Shown piece after piece: positions 1-4,859 of a stretch of DNA of 6,374 nucleotides. This stretch comes from Candidatus Cloacimonadota bacterium (GTDB taxonomy: Bacteria > Cloacimonadota > Cloacimonadia > Cloacimonadales > Cloacimonadaceae), in NCBI GenBank assembly GCA_012519465.1, contig JAAYQD010000048.1, forward strand, positions 1-6,374, in the 5' to 3' direction. Positions within the stretch are counted from its first letter, which is position 1. Every line of letters begins with the position of its first letter. Both the position numbers and the translations under genes were made by a program. The notes under the pieces are model-generated. The model worked only from the letters and a program-made list of their open reading frames with translations, did not search any database and was not told the DNA's origin.

Positions 1-1
1 A

Positions 2-36
2 TGGAGCATGGCCGATGAGCTATGCTCCAGCTCATC
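2..36. repeat. Two overlapping, mutually exclusive inverted repeats
   Basis: TGGAGCAT (2-9) is perfectly complementary to ATGCTCCA (22-29). GATGAGCT (14-21) is perfectly complementary to AGCTCATC (29-36). The second 5' arm lies in the loop of the first hairpin and the arms share base 29, so only one hairpin can form at a time. The second hairpin is followed on + by ATTTTGG, a poor U-tract, so it is at most a weak terminator for a gene left of the window. Confidence 0.6.
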
Positions 37-122
37 ATTTTGGCATATCCATAAAAAAAACTCAAAAGAATAAACAAAATGACAAAAAAAGGGTGATAAA
101 AGTGTCAACCTATGTCAGGATA

Positions 123-138
123 AGACAAGCTGTTGTCT
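123..138. repeat. Small inverted repeat (hairpin)
   Basis: AGACAA (123-128) pairs perfectly with TTGTCT (133-138) across a 4-nt loop. There is no U-tract on either side. No function is visible. Confidence 0.45.
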
Positions 139-143
139 GGCAA

Positions 144-178
144 GGTTTCAGGTGCCAGGTTTCAGGTTACAGGGGCAC
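144..178. repeat. Heptanucleotide tandem repeat array, GGTTTCA type
   Basis: Five consecutive 7-nt units can be read: GGTTTCA, GGTGCCA, GGTTTCA, GGTTACA and a degenerate GGGGCAC. Units 1 and 3 are identical, which produces an exact 11-nt direct repeat at 143-153 and 157-167. Arrays of related heptamers are known as intergenic repeats in several bacterial phyla. They are often mis-annotated as short proteins with a 7-residue periodicity, which is what the overlapping spurious frame shows. Confidence 0.7.
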
Positions 179-200
179 GGCAAGCGCATGGTTTTGCCGT
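177..200. repeat. 7-bp inverted repeat (hairpin)
   Basis: ACGGCAA (177-183) pairs perfectly with TTGCCGT (194-200) across a 10-nt loop. Neither strand has a following T-run, so it does not look like an intrinsic terminator. It abuts the end of the heptamer array. Confidence 0.5.
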
Positions 201-223
201 TAAATACCGTCTCTCCGAGATTC
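201..223. repeat. Direct repeat, copy 1 (CGTCTCT-GAGA element)
   Basis: This segment resembles 253-277: both start with TAAA, share A-T-A then CGTCTCT, and continue into GAGA and TC. It folds as TCTC (210-213) with GAGA (217-220) across a 3-nt loop. Read on the - strand, the hairpin is followed by CGGTATTT. Confidence 0.5.
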
Positions 224-252
224 GTATCATCTTGCTAAATAGTAAGTTGACC

Positions 253-277
253 TAAAATATCGTCTCTGGCGAGACTC
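253..277. repeat. Direct repeat, copy 2 (CGTCTCT-GAGA element), possible weak terminator
   Basis: This is the second copy of the element at 201-223, starting 52 nt further on. It folds as GTCTC (262-266) with GAGAC (271-275) and a 4-nt loop. On the - strand the hairpin is followed by G-ATATTTTA, so it could serve as a weak terminator for the transporter gene, whose stop lies about 65 nt upstream on that strand. The stem is only 5 bp, so termination is a guess; the repeat relationship is directly visible. Confidence 0.45.
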
Positions 278-301
278 TTTAAGGTGCCCGCTGCGCAAGC
301 G

Positions 302-329
302 ATGAATCATGAATAATAAATAATGAATG
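302..329. repeat. AT-rich heptanucleotide tandem array, ATGAATN type
   Basis: Four consecutive units are visible: ATGAATC, ATGAATA, ATAAATA and ATGAATG. The array ends 11 nt from the transporter stop codon. It differs in sequence from the GGTTTCA array but has the same 7-nt period. Its many ATG triplets have no ribosome binding site and should not be read as starts. Confidence 0.65.
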
Positions 330-340
330 AAAGCAAACGT

Positions 341-1243
341 TTATCTTTTAATCTTTTGCAGGATATTACTGGCAATGATAATCACCAAACCAATGATGGT
401 GGCGGGGAAGATGGGCTCCCGGAGGATAATGCGGATGAAAACCAATGCCAGAAATGGCGTGATAAAGATGAGATTGGATACGGAGGCGGTGCTGGGTGCT
501 TTTTCCAAGGCTTTGTACCAGATCAGGAAGGTGAAACCCATTTCAAAGATACCCACCCACACGGCTGCCAGAATGCCCCAATGAATGGATGTGTTGGCAA
601 TAAACCAGCTGGCATCCATGAATCCCATGGTGGCAAGGCTCCAAACCAGTATTAAAAGCGTTCCTACAAGGAAGTTATAGCTCAATTTGATAATGGCAGG
701 GCGCTGGTCTTGCATATTGATGATCCAATATCCAGCCCAGACCACCGAGGTGCTGATGGCAATGATTACCCCAATGGGATCAGTGAAATCCAGCTGCCGC
801 AGGTTACCTTTTGTGGAGATAATGATCACGCCTACAAAGCTGAATAGCAGTGCTCCGATATCTCGCCACTTTAGTCTTTCCTTCCTGACGGCAAGGGTCA
901 TCAGTGGCAAGACTATTGCCCAAGTATAATTTAGCACCTGGGCTTGTTGGGCGGGCAAGCGGTGGTATGCATTAAACAGCATCAGATAATATACAAATGG
1001 ATTGAGGATGCCTGCTTTGAGGGATAAGATCAGGTTTTTGAGGTGCTCTTTGCCTATAAGATTGCGATGGAAAATAAAGAGGTAGGCAAAGAGAAAGAGC
1101 GTGGAAACCAGCGATGAGAAGAATAGTAAGCCCAGGGGGCTGAGATATCTGAGGCTCAGCTTGAATGCTGTGGAAACGGTGGACCACAACAGTACAGCCA
1201 AAGCTCCATAGAGAAAGGCAGGTTCAAAGCGGGAAGCACGCAC
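341..1243 (-). CDS. EamA/DMT-family membrane transporter (10 TM)
   Basis: The product is a 300-residue, very hydrophobic inner-membrane protein of the drug/metabolite transporter superfamily. About ten membrane segments can be drawn (roughly residues 9-27, 37-57, 70-91, 96-118, 127-143, 156-176, 186-206, 222-243, 252-273 and 276-294), arranged as two EamA halves. Each half has the family pattern of a conserved TM3-TM4 junction: LPAQQAQVLNYTWAIVLP (about 96-113) in the first, and YKALEKAPSTASVSNL followed by P-rich FITPFLAL in the second. The QAQVLNYTW stretch recalls amino-acid exporters of the YddG type, but the substrate cannot be assigned. I chose GTG at 1243 because AAGGA (1252-1256) lies 8 nt upstream. 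The alternative TTG at 1267 is in the U-tract of the preceding gene's terminator, and no ATG is available near the N-terminus. The gene follows the TPR lipoprotein gene on the same strand but is separated from it by that terminator. Confidence 0.88.
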   Translation of the reverse strand: MRASRFEPAFLYGALAVLLWSTVSTAFKLSLRYLSPLGLLFFSSLVSTLFLFAYLFIFHRNLIGKEHLKNLILSLKAGILNPFVYYLMLFNAYHRLPAQQAQVLNYTWAIVLPLMTLAVRKERLKWRDIGALLFSFVGVIIISTKGNLRQLDFTDPIGVIIAISTSVVWAGYWIINMQDQRPAIIKLSYNFLVGTLLILVWSLATMGFMDASWFIANTSIHWGILAAVWVGIFEMGFTFLIWYKALEKAPSTASVSNLIFITPFLALVFIRIILREPIFPATIIGLVIIIASNILQKIKR

Positions 1244-1257
1244 GATAAAAATCCTTA

Positions 1258-1292
1258 TAAAAAACAAGCCTGTCTTTGGCTAAAAGACAGGC
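1258..1292 (-). terminator. Intrinsic terminator of the TPR lipoprotein gene
   Basis: Read on the - strand, GCCTGTCTTT (1292-1283) and AAAGACAGGC (1277-1268) form a perfect 10-bp stem with a 5-nt loop, followed by TTGTTTTTTA (1267-1258). The stem begins 24 nt past the lipoprotein stop codon. The U-tract runs directly into the Shine-Dalgarno sequence of the transporter gene, so the transporter mRNA comes from read-through or from a promoter I cannot identify. Confidence 0.85.
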
Positions 1293-1315
1293 CTGCACTT
1301 AATATCTATGGCATC

Positions 1316-2404
1316 TTACTGGAGTTTTTTGAAGATGTCTGTGTATTTCTTTTCCAAGGTTTTGTTTTTGAGCTCTTTTGCAGCGTTGATTATAAAGAGA
1401 AGTGGCTCCTGATCTTCGGGGCTAAAATCATGCCATTTTTCGGCATAAACTACCAACTCCTCATATTGTTTCAGCTCGTTCAAAAGATAGCTGATGCTGC
1501 GTAGCTCTTCTTCACCTTCCTTGAGGGTGAGCAGTCTCTTCATGTATTGCAAAGAGAGCTCTTTATCACCCTTTTGGTAGGCAATGGAATTTGCATCGGC
1601 CAGAGCGTCTGTATTGTTGGGTTCCAAAGAAAGCACCATCTGGATGTTTTCCAGAGCCTCATCATATAGGTGGAGCTCATATTGGCAAACGGTGAGCAGC
1701 AAAAGGTTGTTGGTATCCAGCGGCTCTTTTTCTTTTACGATTTCAAAGAACTCCATGGCCTTGGTATAGTCTTGACGATCGTTAAAATAAAAGGCTCCCA
1801 TGGATTTGACCACGGTAATGTCATCGGAGGCTTGTTCAAAGATTTGGGTTAGAATTTCTTCAGCTTTTTCCGGATTGCTGGCATCATCTTTATAGATCTC
1901 ATACAGTTTGCGCAGGGGCTCGTCACGCTTGGGATCCAATTGCATGGTCAGCTCGAAAATCTCGATTGCTTCTTTGGTGTTGCCTTCCTCCTGCTCTCTT
2001 GCACCCATCTGGAAGATACGCGTCCAGGCGCTGGTGCGCAGGTCTTTCAGTTGTTTGATCTCTTTTTTATCTGCTTCGGTGACAGGGTCAAAACTATTGT
2101 ATTGGGCGATGGCAGCGGTGAAGTTATTAAAAGCGCGGGTGTAGTTTTCCAAGGCAATTTCTGGAAAATCAGAGGCGTTTTTATAGTAAATGCGGCCGGT
2201 ATTGTTGAGTGCTTCGGCATGGTCAGGGCGTTCTGCAAGCACAATCTCATAGTTTTTGAAAGCTACTTCAATGTTTCCCTGATTTCTCTCCATATTGGCG
2301 GTACGAAGGGCAACGTTGGCGGTGGGGCTGATCTTTTGTCTGCTTCCTGCACATGCTGTTAGCAGCAAGGCGATAGCCAGAACGATGATACTCAGTTGTT
2401 TCAT
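1316..2404 (-). CDS. TPR-repeat lipoprotein
   Basis: The protein has 362 residues. Residues 1-17 form a type II signal peptide (KQ, a hydrophobic core, then the lipobox L15-T-A-C18). Cys18 would be lipidated after signal peptidase II cleavage, and Ala at +2 rather than Asp favours the outer membrane in a diderm. The mature part is almost entirely helical TPR units. Clear ones lie at about 30-63 (GNIEVAFKNYEIVLAERPDH), 128-161 (GNTKEAIEIFELTMQLDPKR), 197-230 (DYTKAMEFFEIVKEKEPLD) and 233-266 (LYDEALENIQMVLSLEPNN), with degenerate units between and after. Such proteins act as scaffolds in envelope assembly, but the partner is unknown. The ATG start is supported by AGGAG (2412-2416) at 7-nt spacing and by the promoter at 2424-2451. 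The gene is divergent from the pyr operon, and I see no functional link. Confidence 0.88.
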   Translation of the reverse strand: MKQLSIIVLAIALLLTACAGSRQKISPTANVALRTANMERNQGNIEVAFKNYEIVLAERPDHAEALNNTGRIYYKNASDFPEIALENYTRAFNNFTAAIAQYNSFDPVTEADKKEIKQLKDLRTSAWTRIFQMGAREQEEGNTKEAIEIFELTMQLDPKRDEPLRKLYEIYKDDASNPEKAEEILTQIFEQASDDITVVKSMGAFYFNDRQDYTKAMEFFEIVKEKEPLDTNNLLLLTVCQYELHLYDEALENIQMVLSLEPNNTDALADANSIAYQKGDKELSLQYMKRLLTLKEGEEELRSISYLLNELKQYEELVVYAEKWHDFSPEDQEPLLFIINAAKELKNKTLEKKYTDIFKKLQ

Positions 2405-2411
2405 TATCTGT

Positions 2412-2416
2412 CTCCT
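2412..2416 (-). promoter_or_regulatory. Ribosome binding site of the TPR lipoprotein gene
   Basis: AGGAG on the - strand, 7 nt before the ATG at 2404, fixes the start codon. Confidence 0.8.
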
Positions 2417-2423
2417 AAGATTT

Positions 2424-2451
2424 ATTATATTCTAAAGCGCAACTTTATCAA
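2424..2451 (-). promoter_or_regulatory. Sigma70-type promoter for the TPR lipoprotein gene
   Basis: On the - strand, TTGATA (2451-2446) and a perfect TATAAT (2429-2424) are separated by 16 nt. Transcription would start near 2417, giving a leader of about 13 nt that begins just before the Shine-Dalgarno sequence. This is the best promoter match in the window. Confidence 0.65.
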
Positions 2452-2508
2452 TTTGCTGTTGGAGTCAAGCCTTTTCTCTATCATGCCATGCCAAAGCGTA
2501 TGAAATGC

Positions 2509-2544
2509 ATCTTTAAGCACCATGTAACATAAGAAGTTAAAGAT
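2509..2544. repeat. Concentric inverted repeat in the divergent control region
   Basis: ATCTTTAA (2509-2516) is the perfect reverse complement of TTAAAGAT (2537-2544). Centred in the gap is a smaller dyad, ATGT-A-ACAT (2522-2530). Both dyads share nearly the same centre (about 2526), just upstream of a TATAAA box at 2550. This arrangement is compatible with an operator; no regulator can be named. Confidence 0.4.
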
Positions 2545-2549
2545 TTGGC

Positions 2550-2555
2550 TATAAA
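2550..2555 (+). promoter_or_regulatory. Alternative -10 box for the pyr operon
   Basis: TATAAA matches the -10 consensus at five of six positions but has no recognisable -35 at 15-19 nt upstream. A start near 2562 would give a leader of about 77 nt carrying the whole 2602-2631 hairpin. Confidence 0.25.
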
Positions 2556-2561
2556 AAGTGC

Positions 2562-2589
2562 TTGACTTTGGAATGCAGTTTCATAGTTT
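2562..2589 (+). promoter_or_regulatory. Candidate promoter for the pyr operon
   Basis: TTGACT (2562-2567) is a good -35. With a 16-nt spacer, TAGTTT (2584-2589) is a poor -10 (three of six consensus positions). Transcription would start near 2596, a few bases before the leader hairpin that begins at 2602. Confidence is limited by the weak -10. Confidence 0.35.
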
Positions 2590-2601
2590 GACCTCAAACG
2601 A

Positions 2602-2631
2602 CCTTTAATCCGTGCCAGTGAGCCGGAAAGG
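2602..2631 (+). promoter_or_regulatory. PyrR-binding-loop-like hairpin masking the pyrB ribosome binding site
   Basis: The leader RNA can form a 10-bp hairpin. The lower stem pairs CCTTT (2602-2606) with AAAGG (2627-2631). There is a 3-nt AAT bulge on the 5' side (2607-2609). The upper stem pairs CCG (2610-2612) with CGG (2624-2626), has a bulged T2613, and continues with GC (2614-2615) pairing GC (2622-2623). The hexaloop is CAGTGA (2616-2621). From memory, the PyrR-binding consensus is ARUCCNGNGAGGYU, a stem capped by a CNGNGA hexaloop above a purine-rich 5'-side bulge. Here the core CCNGNGAG matches fully and the overall shape agrees, but the flanking stem bases differ. The 3' arm includes AAAGG of the pyrB Shine-Dalgarno sequence, so a stabilised hairpin should block pyrB translation. 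Neither a terminator hairpin nor a U-run is present, so attenuation by transcription termination is unlikely. Confidence 0.55.
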
Positions 2632-2633
2632 AG
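2627..2633 (+). promoter_or_regulatory. pyrB ribosome binding site
   Basis: AAAGGAG lies 5 nt before the ATG at 2639. It decides the start against the in-frame GTG at 2612, which has no Shine-Dalgarno sequence and sits inside the leader hairpin. Confidence 0.85.
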
Positions 2634-2638
2634 TAATT

Positions 2639-3577
2639 ATGACTGATGTACCCCAGTTTTTGGGACGCAACCTCTTTGACCTTGACGATTATTCTGCTGC
2701 CGAGATACTCTATATCTTGGAAGCTGCCAAGGGTATGAAAGAAATTAACCTTCGTGAGTACAAAAAAATCCCCACCCTGCGCGGTAAAACCGTGTGTACC
2801 CTCTTTGTGGAAAATAGCACCCGCACCCGGATGAGCTTTGAATTGGCAGCCAGCAGATTGAGTGCGGATGTGGTGAGTTTTGAAGCACCAATATCCTCTT
2901 TGGGAAAAGGTGAAAGCCTGCAGGATACCATCTACACCTTGGATGCCATGGGCATTGATCTCTATTGTTTTCGTCACAGCAGCCCCGGCAGCCCGCAATT
3001 GGTGCACAAGTATTCCGGAAAGCCCGTGATCAATGGGGGAGATGGAAGGCATGCTCATCCCACGCAGGCGCTCTTGGATATATTTTCCATTTGGGAAAAG
3101 CTGGGGTCTCTGGAGGGGCTTAAGGTTGCCATTGTGGGGGATATTCTCAATAGCAGAGTGGTAAGATCAAACATGATAGGGATGCGCAAGCTGGGAGCCA
3201 ACATCACTGTGTGTGGTCCCCGCACCCTGATGCCCACAGGTATCGAAGAGGTGTATGGCTGCCGCGTGGAATATCAGCTTGCCGAAGCCCTGCGCGATGC
3301 AGATGTGGTGATGGGCTTGCGTATGCAGATGGAGCGTATGACAGACGGGCTTTTCCCCAGTTTGGAGGAATATAGCAAATACTATGTGCTCTCCAAAGAT
3401 ACCATCAAGTATGCCAAAGAAGATGCGCTGATCATGCATCCAGGTCCCATGAACAGAGGCGTGGAAATCCTGCCGGAAATAGCAGATGGAAAACATAGCA
3501 TCATCGTGGAGCAGGTGGCAAACGGCGTTGCCATCAGGATGGCACTGATGTTTCTAATCTTGGGCGGCAAGGCATGA
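2639..3577 (+). CDS. pyrB: Aspartate carbamoyltransferase catalytic subunit
   Basis: This 312-residue cytoplasmic enzyme joins carbamoyl phosphate and L-aspartate to give N-carbamoyl-L-aspartate, the committed step of pyrimidine synthesis. The carbamoyl-phosphate loop S60-T-R-T-R64 is intact, followed by K90 of the 80s loop (LGKGES), R112-H113, GDGRHAHPTQALLD (about 134-147, with H140 and Q143), the aspartate-side LRMQMER (227-233) and HPGPMNRGVEI (267-277). The length matches the catalytic chains of the family (about 300-315). No pyrI regulatory-chain gene follows; the next gene is pyrC, as in operons whose enzyme works without a zinc-binding regulatory subunit. The start is ATG 2639 with AAAGGAG 5 nt upstream. 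As the first gene, it should set expression of the whole operon through the leader hairpin. The ornithine carbamoyltransferase alternative is excluded by the ATCase-type HPGPMNRG motif and the pyr context. Confidence 0.97.
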   Translation: MTDVPQFLGRNLFDLDDYSAAEILYILEAAKGMKEINLREYKKIPTLRGKTVCTLFVENSTRTRMSFELAASRLSADVVSFEAPISSLGKGESLQDTIYTLDAMGIDLYCFRHSSPGSPQLVHKYSGKPVINGGDGRHAHPTQALLDIFSIWEKLGSLEGLKVAIVGDILNSRVVRSNMIGMRKLGANITVCGPRTLMPTGIEEVYGCRVEYQLAEALRDADVVMGLRMQMERMTDGLFPSLEEYSKYYVLSKDTIKYAKEDALIMHPGPMNRGVEILPEIADGKHSIIVEQVANGVAIRMALMFLILGGKA

Positions 3578-3582
3578 GGAGG
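3577..3582 (+). promoter_or_regulatory. pyrC ribosome binding site
   Basis: A full AGGAGG overlaps the last base of the pyrB stop codon and sits 5 nt before the pyrC ATG. Ribosomes finishing pyrB would therefore be placed directly on the pyrC initiation site. Confidence 0.85.
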
Positions 3583-3587
3583 ATAAA

Positions 3588-4859
3588 ATGAAGACACTTA
3601 TCAAAAATGGAATGGTTTATCATGAAGGGCATATCCGCAAATTGGATATTCTCATCGAGGATACTTTGATCTCCAAGGTTGGCAGCCAGATTGAAGATAA
3701 AGAGAGCAAGGTGATAGATGCCAAGGGCAAACACGTTTTTCCCGGATTTGTGGATATTCATGCCCACCTGAGAGATCCGGGGCATACCTACAAAGAAGAT
3801 ATAGTATCCGGCACTCATGCAGCGGCGCATGGAGGAGTCACCTCTTTATGTGCCATGCCCAATACAGAGCTGGTGGTTGACAATATCGCCACTGTGGATT
3901 ATGTGCAGCGGCGTGCCAAAGACCTGGGCTATGCCAAAGTGTATGTGATTGCGGCAATGACCAAGGAATCCTTAGGCAAGGAAATCAGCGAGATGGCAAC
4001 GATGAAGGCGGGCGGTATTGTGGGGGTTTCCGATGATGGCAATTGCGTGCAGGATGCAAAGCTGATGCTCAATGGTATGCGCTATGCGCGCAATTTTGAC
4101 CTGCCCGTAATCATCCATGCCGAAGATTATTCTCTGGCTGGCAAGGGACAGATAAATGCCGGCATCGTGGCAACACGCTTGGGCTTGAATGGCTTGACAG
4201 GGCTGGCGGAAGAGACCATCATTGCCCGCGATATCATGTTAGCCGAAGCCGCTGGAGCCAAATTGCATATTGCCCATATCAGCACGGCTCACAGCATCGA
4301 AATGGTGAGAGATGCCAAAGAACGAGGATTGAACGTGAGCTGTGAGGTGACGCCACATCATCTTATCCTTACAGAAGAAGCCTGTTTGGGATATGACACC
4401 AATACCAAGATGAAGCCGCCCCTGCGCACCGAGGCAGATAGACAGGCATGCATCAGGGGATTGGTAGATGGCACGATCGATTGCATCGCCACGGACCATG
4501 CTCCACATGCTGATTTTGAGAAATCACGGGAGTTTGATCATGCTCCTTTTGGGATAATTGGTTTTGAGACGGCGTTCCCTGCGCTTTATCACTATCTGGT
4601 GAAACCGGGAATCGTGGTGCTGGAGCGCATCGTTGAGGCTTATTCCCTAATCCCAGCTCAGCTGATGGGACTGCCGGATAATAGTATCCAGGCAGGCAAT
4701 GCCGCAGATATCACCATCGTTGACCTGCAGGATGAGAGCTTTATCACAGAAGAATTCATCCTTTCCAAGAGCAAGAATACGCCCTGGCTCAATCAAACAC
4801 TGGCAAGTAAGATCATTTATACCATCGTGGATGGGCACATAAGCTGGCAGGAGGATTGA
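3588..4859 (+). CDS. pyrC: Class I dihydroorotase
   Basis: This 423-residue zinc amidohydrolase cyclises N-carbamoyl-L-aspartate to dihydroorotate. The metal-binding set of class I enzymes is complete: H58-A-H60 followed by LRDPG, D150 in VSDDGNCV (the bridging Asp position of class I enzymes, which lack the carbamylated lysine of the class II E. coli type), H177 in IIHAED, H230 in IAHIST, and D303 in IATDHAPH. Substrate-side residues R62 and N92 (in MPNT) are present. Length, N-terminal beta segment and C-terminal return to the beta domain (AADITIVDL near the end) fit the family. It starts 10 nt after pyrB and its stop overlaps the pyrK ATG by one base (TGATG). Some genomes call this type pyrC and others pyrX when degenerate; here the active site is intact. 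Confidence 0.96.
   Translation: MKTLIKNGMVYHEGHIRKLDILIEDTLISKVGSQIEDKESKVIDAKGKHVFPGFVDIHAHLRDPGHTYKEDIVSGTHAAAHGGVTSLCAMPNTELVVDNIATVDYVQRRAKDLGYAKVYVIAAMTKESLGKEISEMATMKAGGIVGVSDDGNCVQDAKLMLNGMRYARNFDLPVIIHAEDYSLAGKGQINAGIVATRLGLNGLTGLAEETIIARDIMLAEAAGAKLHIAHISTAHSIEMVRDAKERGLNVSCEVTPHHLILTEEACLGYDTNTKMKPPLRTEADRQACIRGLVDGTIDCIATDHAPHADFEKSREFDHAPFGIIGFETAFPALYHYLVKPGIVVLERIVEAYSLIPAQLMGLPDNSIQAGNAADITIVDLQDESFITEEFILSKSKNTPWLNQTLASKIIYTIVDGHISWQED
4849..4854 (+). promoter_or_regulatory. pyrK ribosome binding site
   Basis: AGGAGG inside the last codons of pyrC lies 4 nt before the ATG at 4859. It rules out the TTG at 4856, which would leave only 1 nt of spacing. Confidence 0.8.

Larger units (their letters stand above)
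1..340. other. Repeat-rich non-coding region downstream of the transporter gene
   Basis: No convincing gene is visible here. The only sizeable open frame (15-203, +) lacks a Shine-Dalgarno sequence and reads through a heptamer repeat array, so it is probably spurious. The stretch holds overlapping inverted repeats at the left edge (2-36), a 6-bp hairpin (123-138), a heptamer array (144-178), a 7-bp hairpin (177-200), two similar direct repeats (201-223 and 253-277) and an AT-rich heptamer array (302-329). This is the pattern of an intergenic spacer that collects short dispersed repeats. It contains the 3' untranslated region of the leftward transporter gene. Confidence 0.7.

Noticed and set aside
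2..36. H-type pseudoknot at the left edge
   Set aside because: The topology looks right, but no loop nucleotides remain between the two 3' arms to cross the 8-bp first stem, so the two hairpins must be alternatives.
15..203. 62-residue open frame on + in the left spacer
   Set aside because: It has no Shine-Dalgarno sequence, passes through the heptamer array and a hairpin, and shows the repeat-derived FRCQVSGYR pattern typical of false ORFs over such arrays.
323..655. 110-residue + frame opposite the transporter gene
   Set aside because: It starts inside the ATGAATN array without a ribosome binding site and lies antisense to a clear EamA transporter.
1244..1267. Upstream TTG start for the transporter
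   Set aside because: The TTG and following TTT codons are the terminator U-tract. AAGGA with 8-nt spacing points to GTG at 1243.
1940..2362. 140-residue + frame inside the TPR lipoprotein gene
   Set aside because: It is a shadow of the lipoprotein frame, with low-complexity Cys/Gly-rich composition and no recognisable motif.
2573..2608. Possible 11-codon pyrB leader peptide (ATG 2573 to TAA 2608)
   Set aside because: It has no properly spaced Shine-Dalgarno, would not be transcribed from the better-placed promoter candidate, and no attenuator terminator follows.
2612..2638. GTG start for pyrB nine codons upstream
   Set aside because: It lacks a Shine-Dalgarno sequence, lies within the leader hairpin, and AAAGGAG fits ATG 2639.
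2594..3058. 154-residue - frame antisense to pyrB
   Set aside because: It is complementary to conserved ATCase coding sequence and has no family motif or ribosome binding site.
4856..4858. TTG start for pyrK
   Set aside because: Only one base separates it from AGGAGG. The ATG at 4859 is in frame and better spaced.
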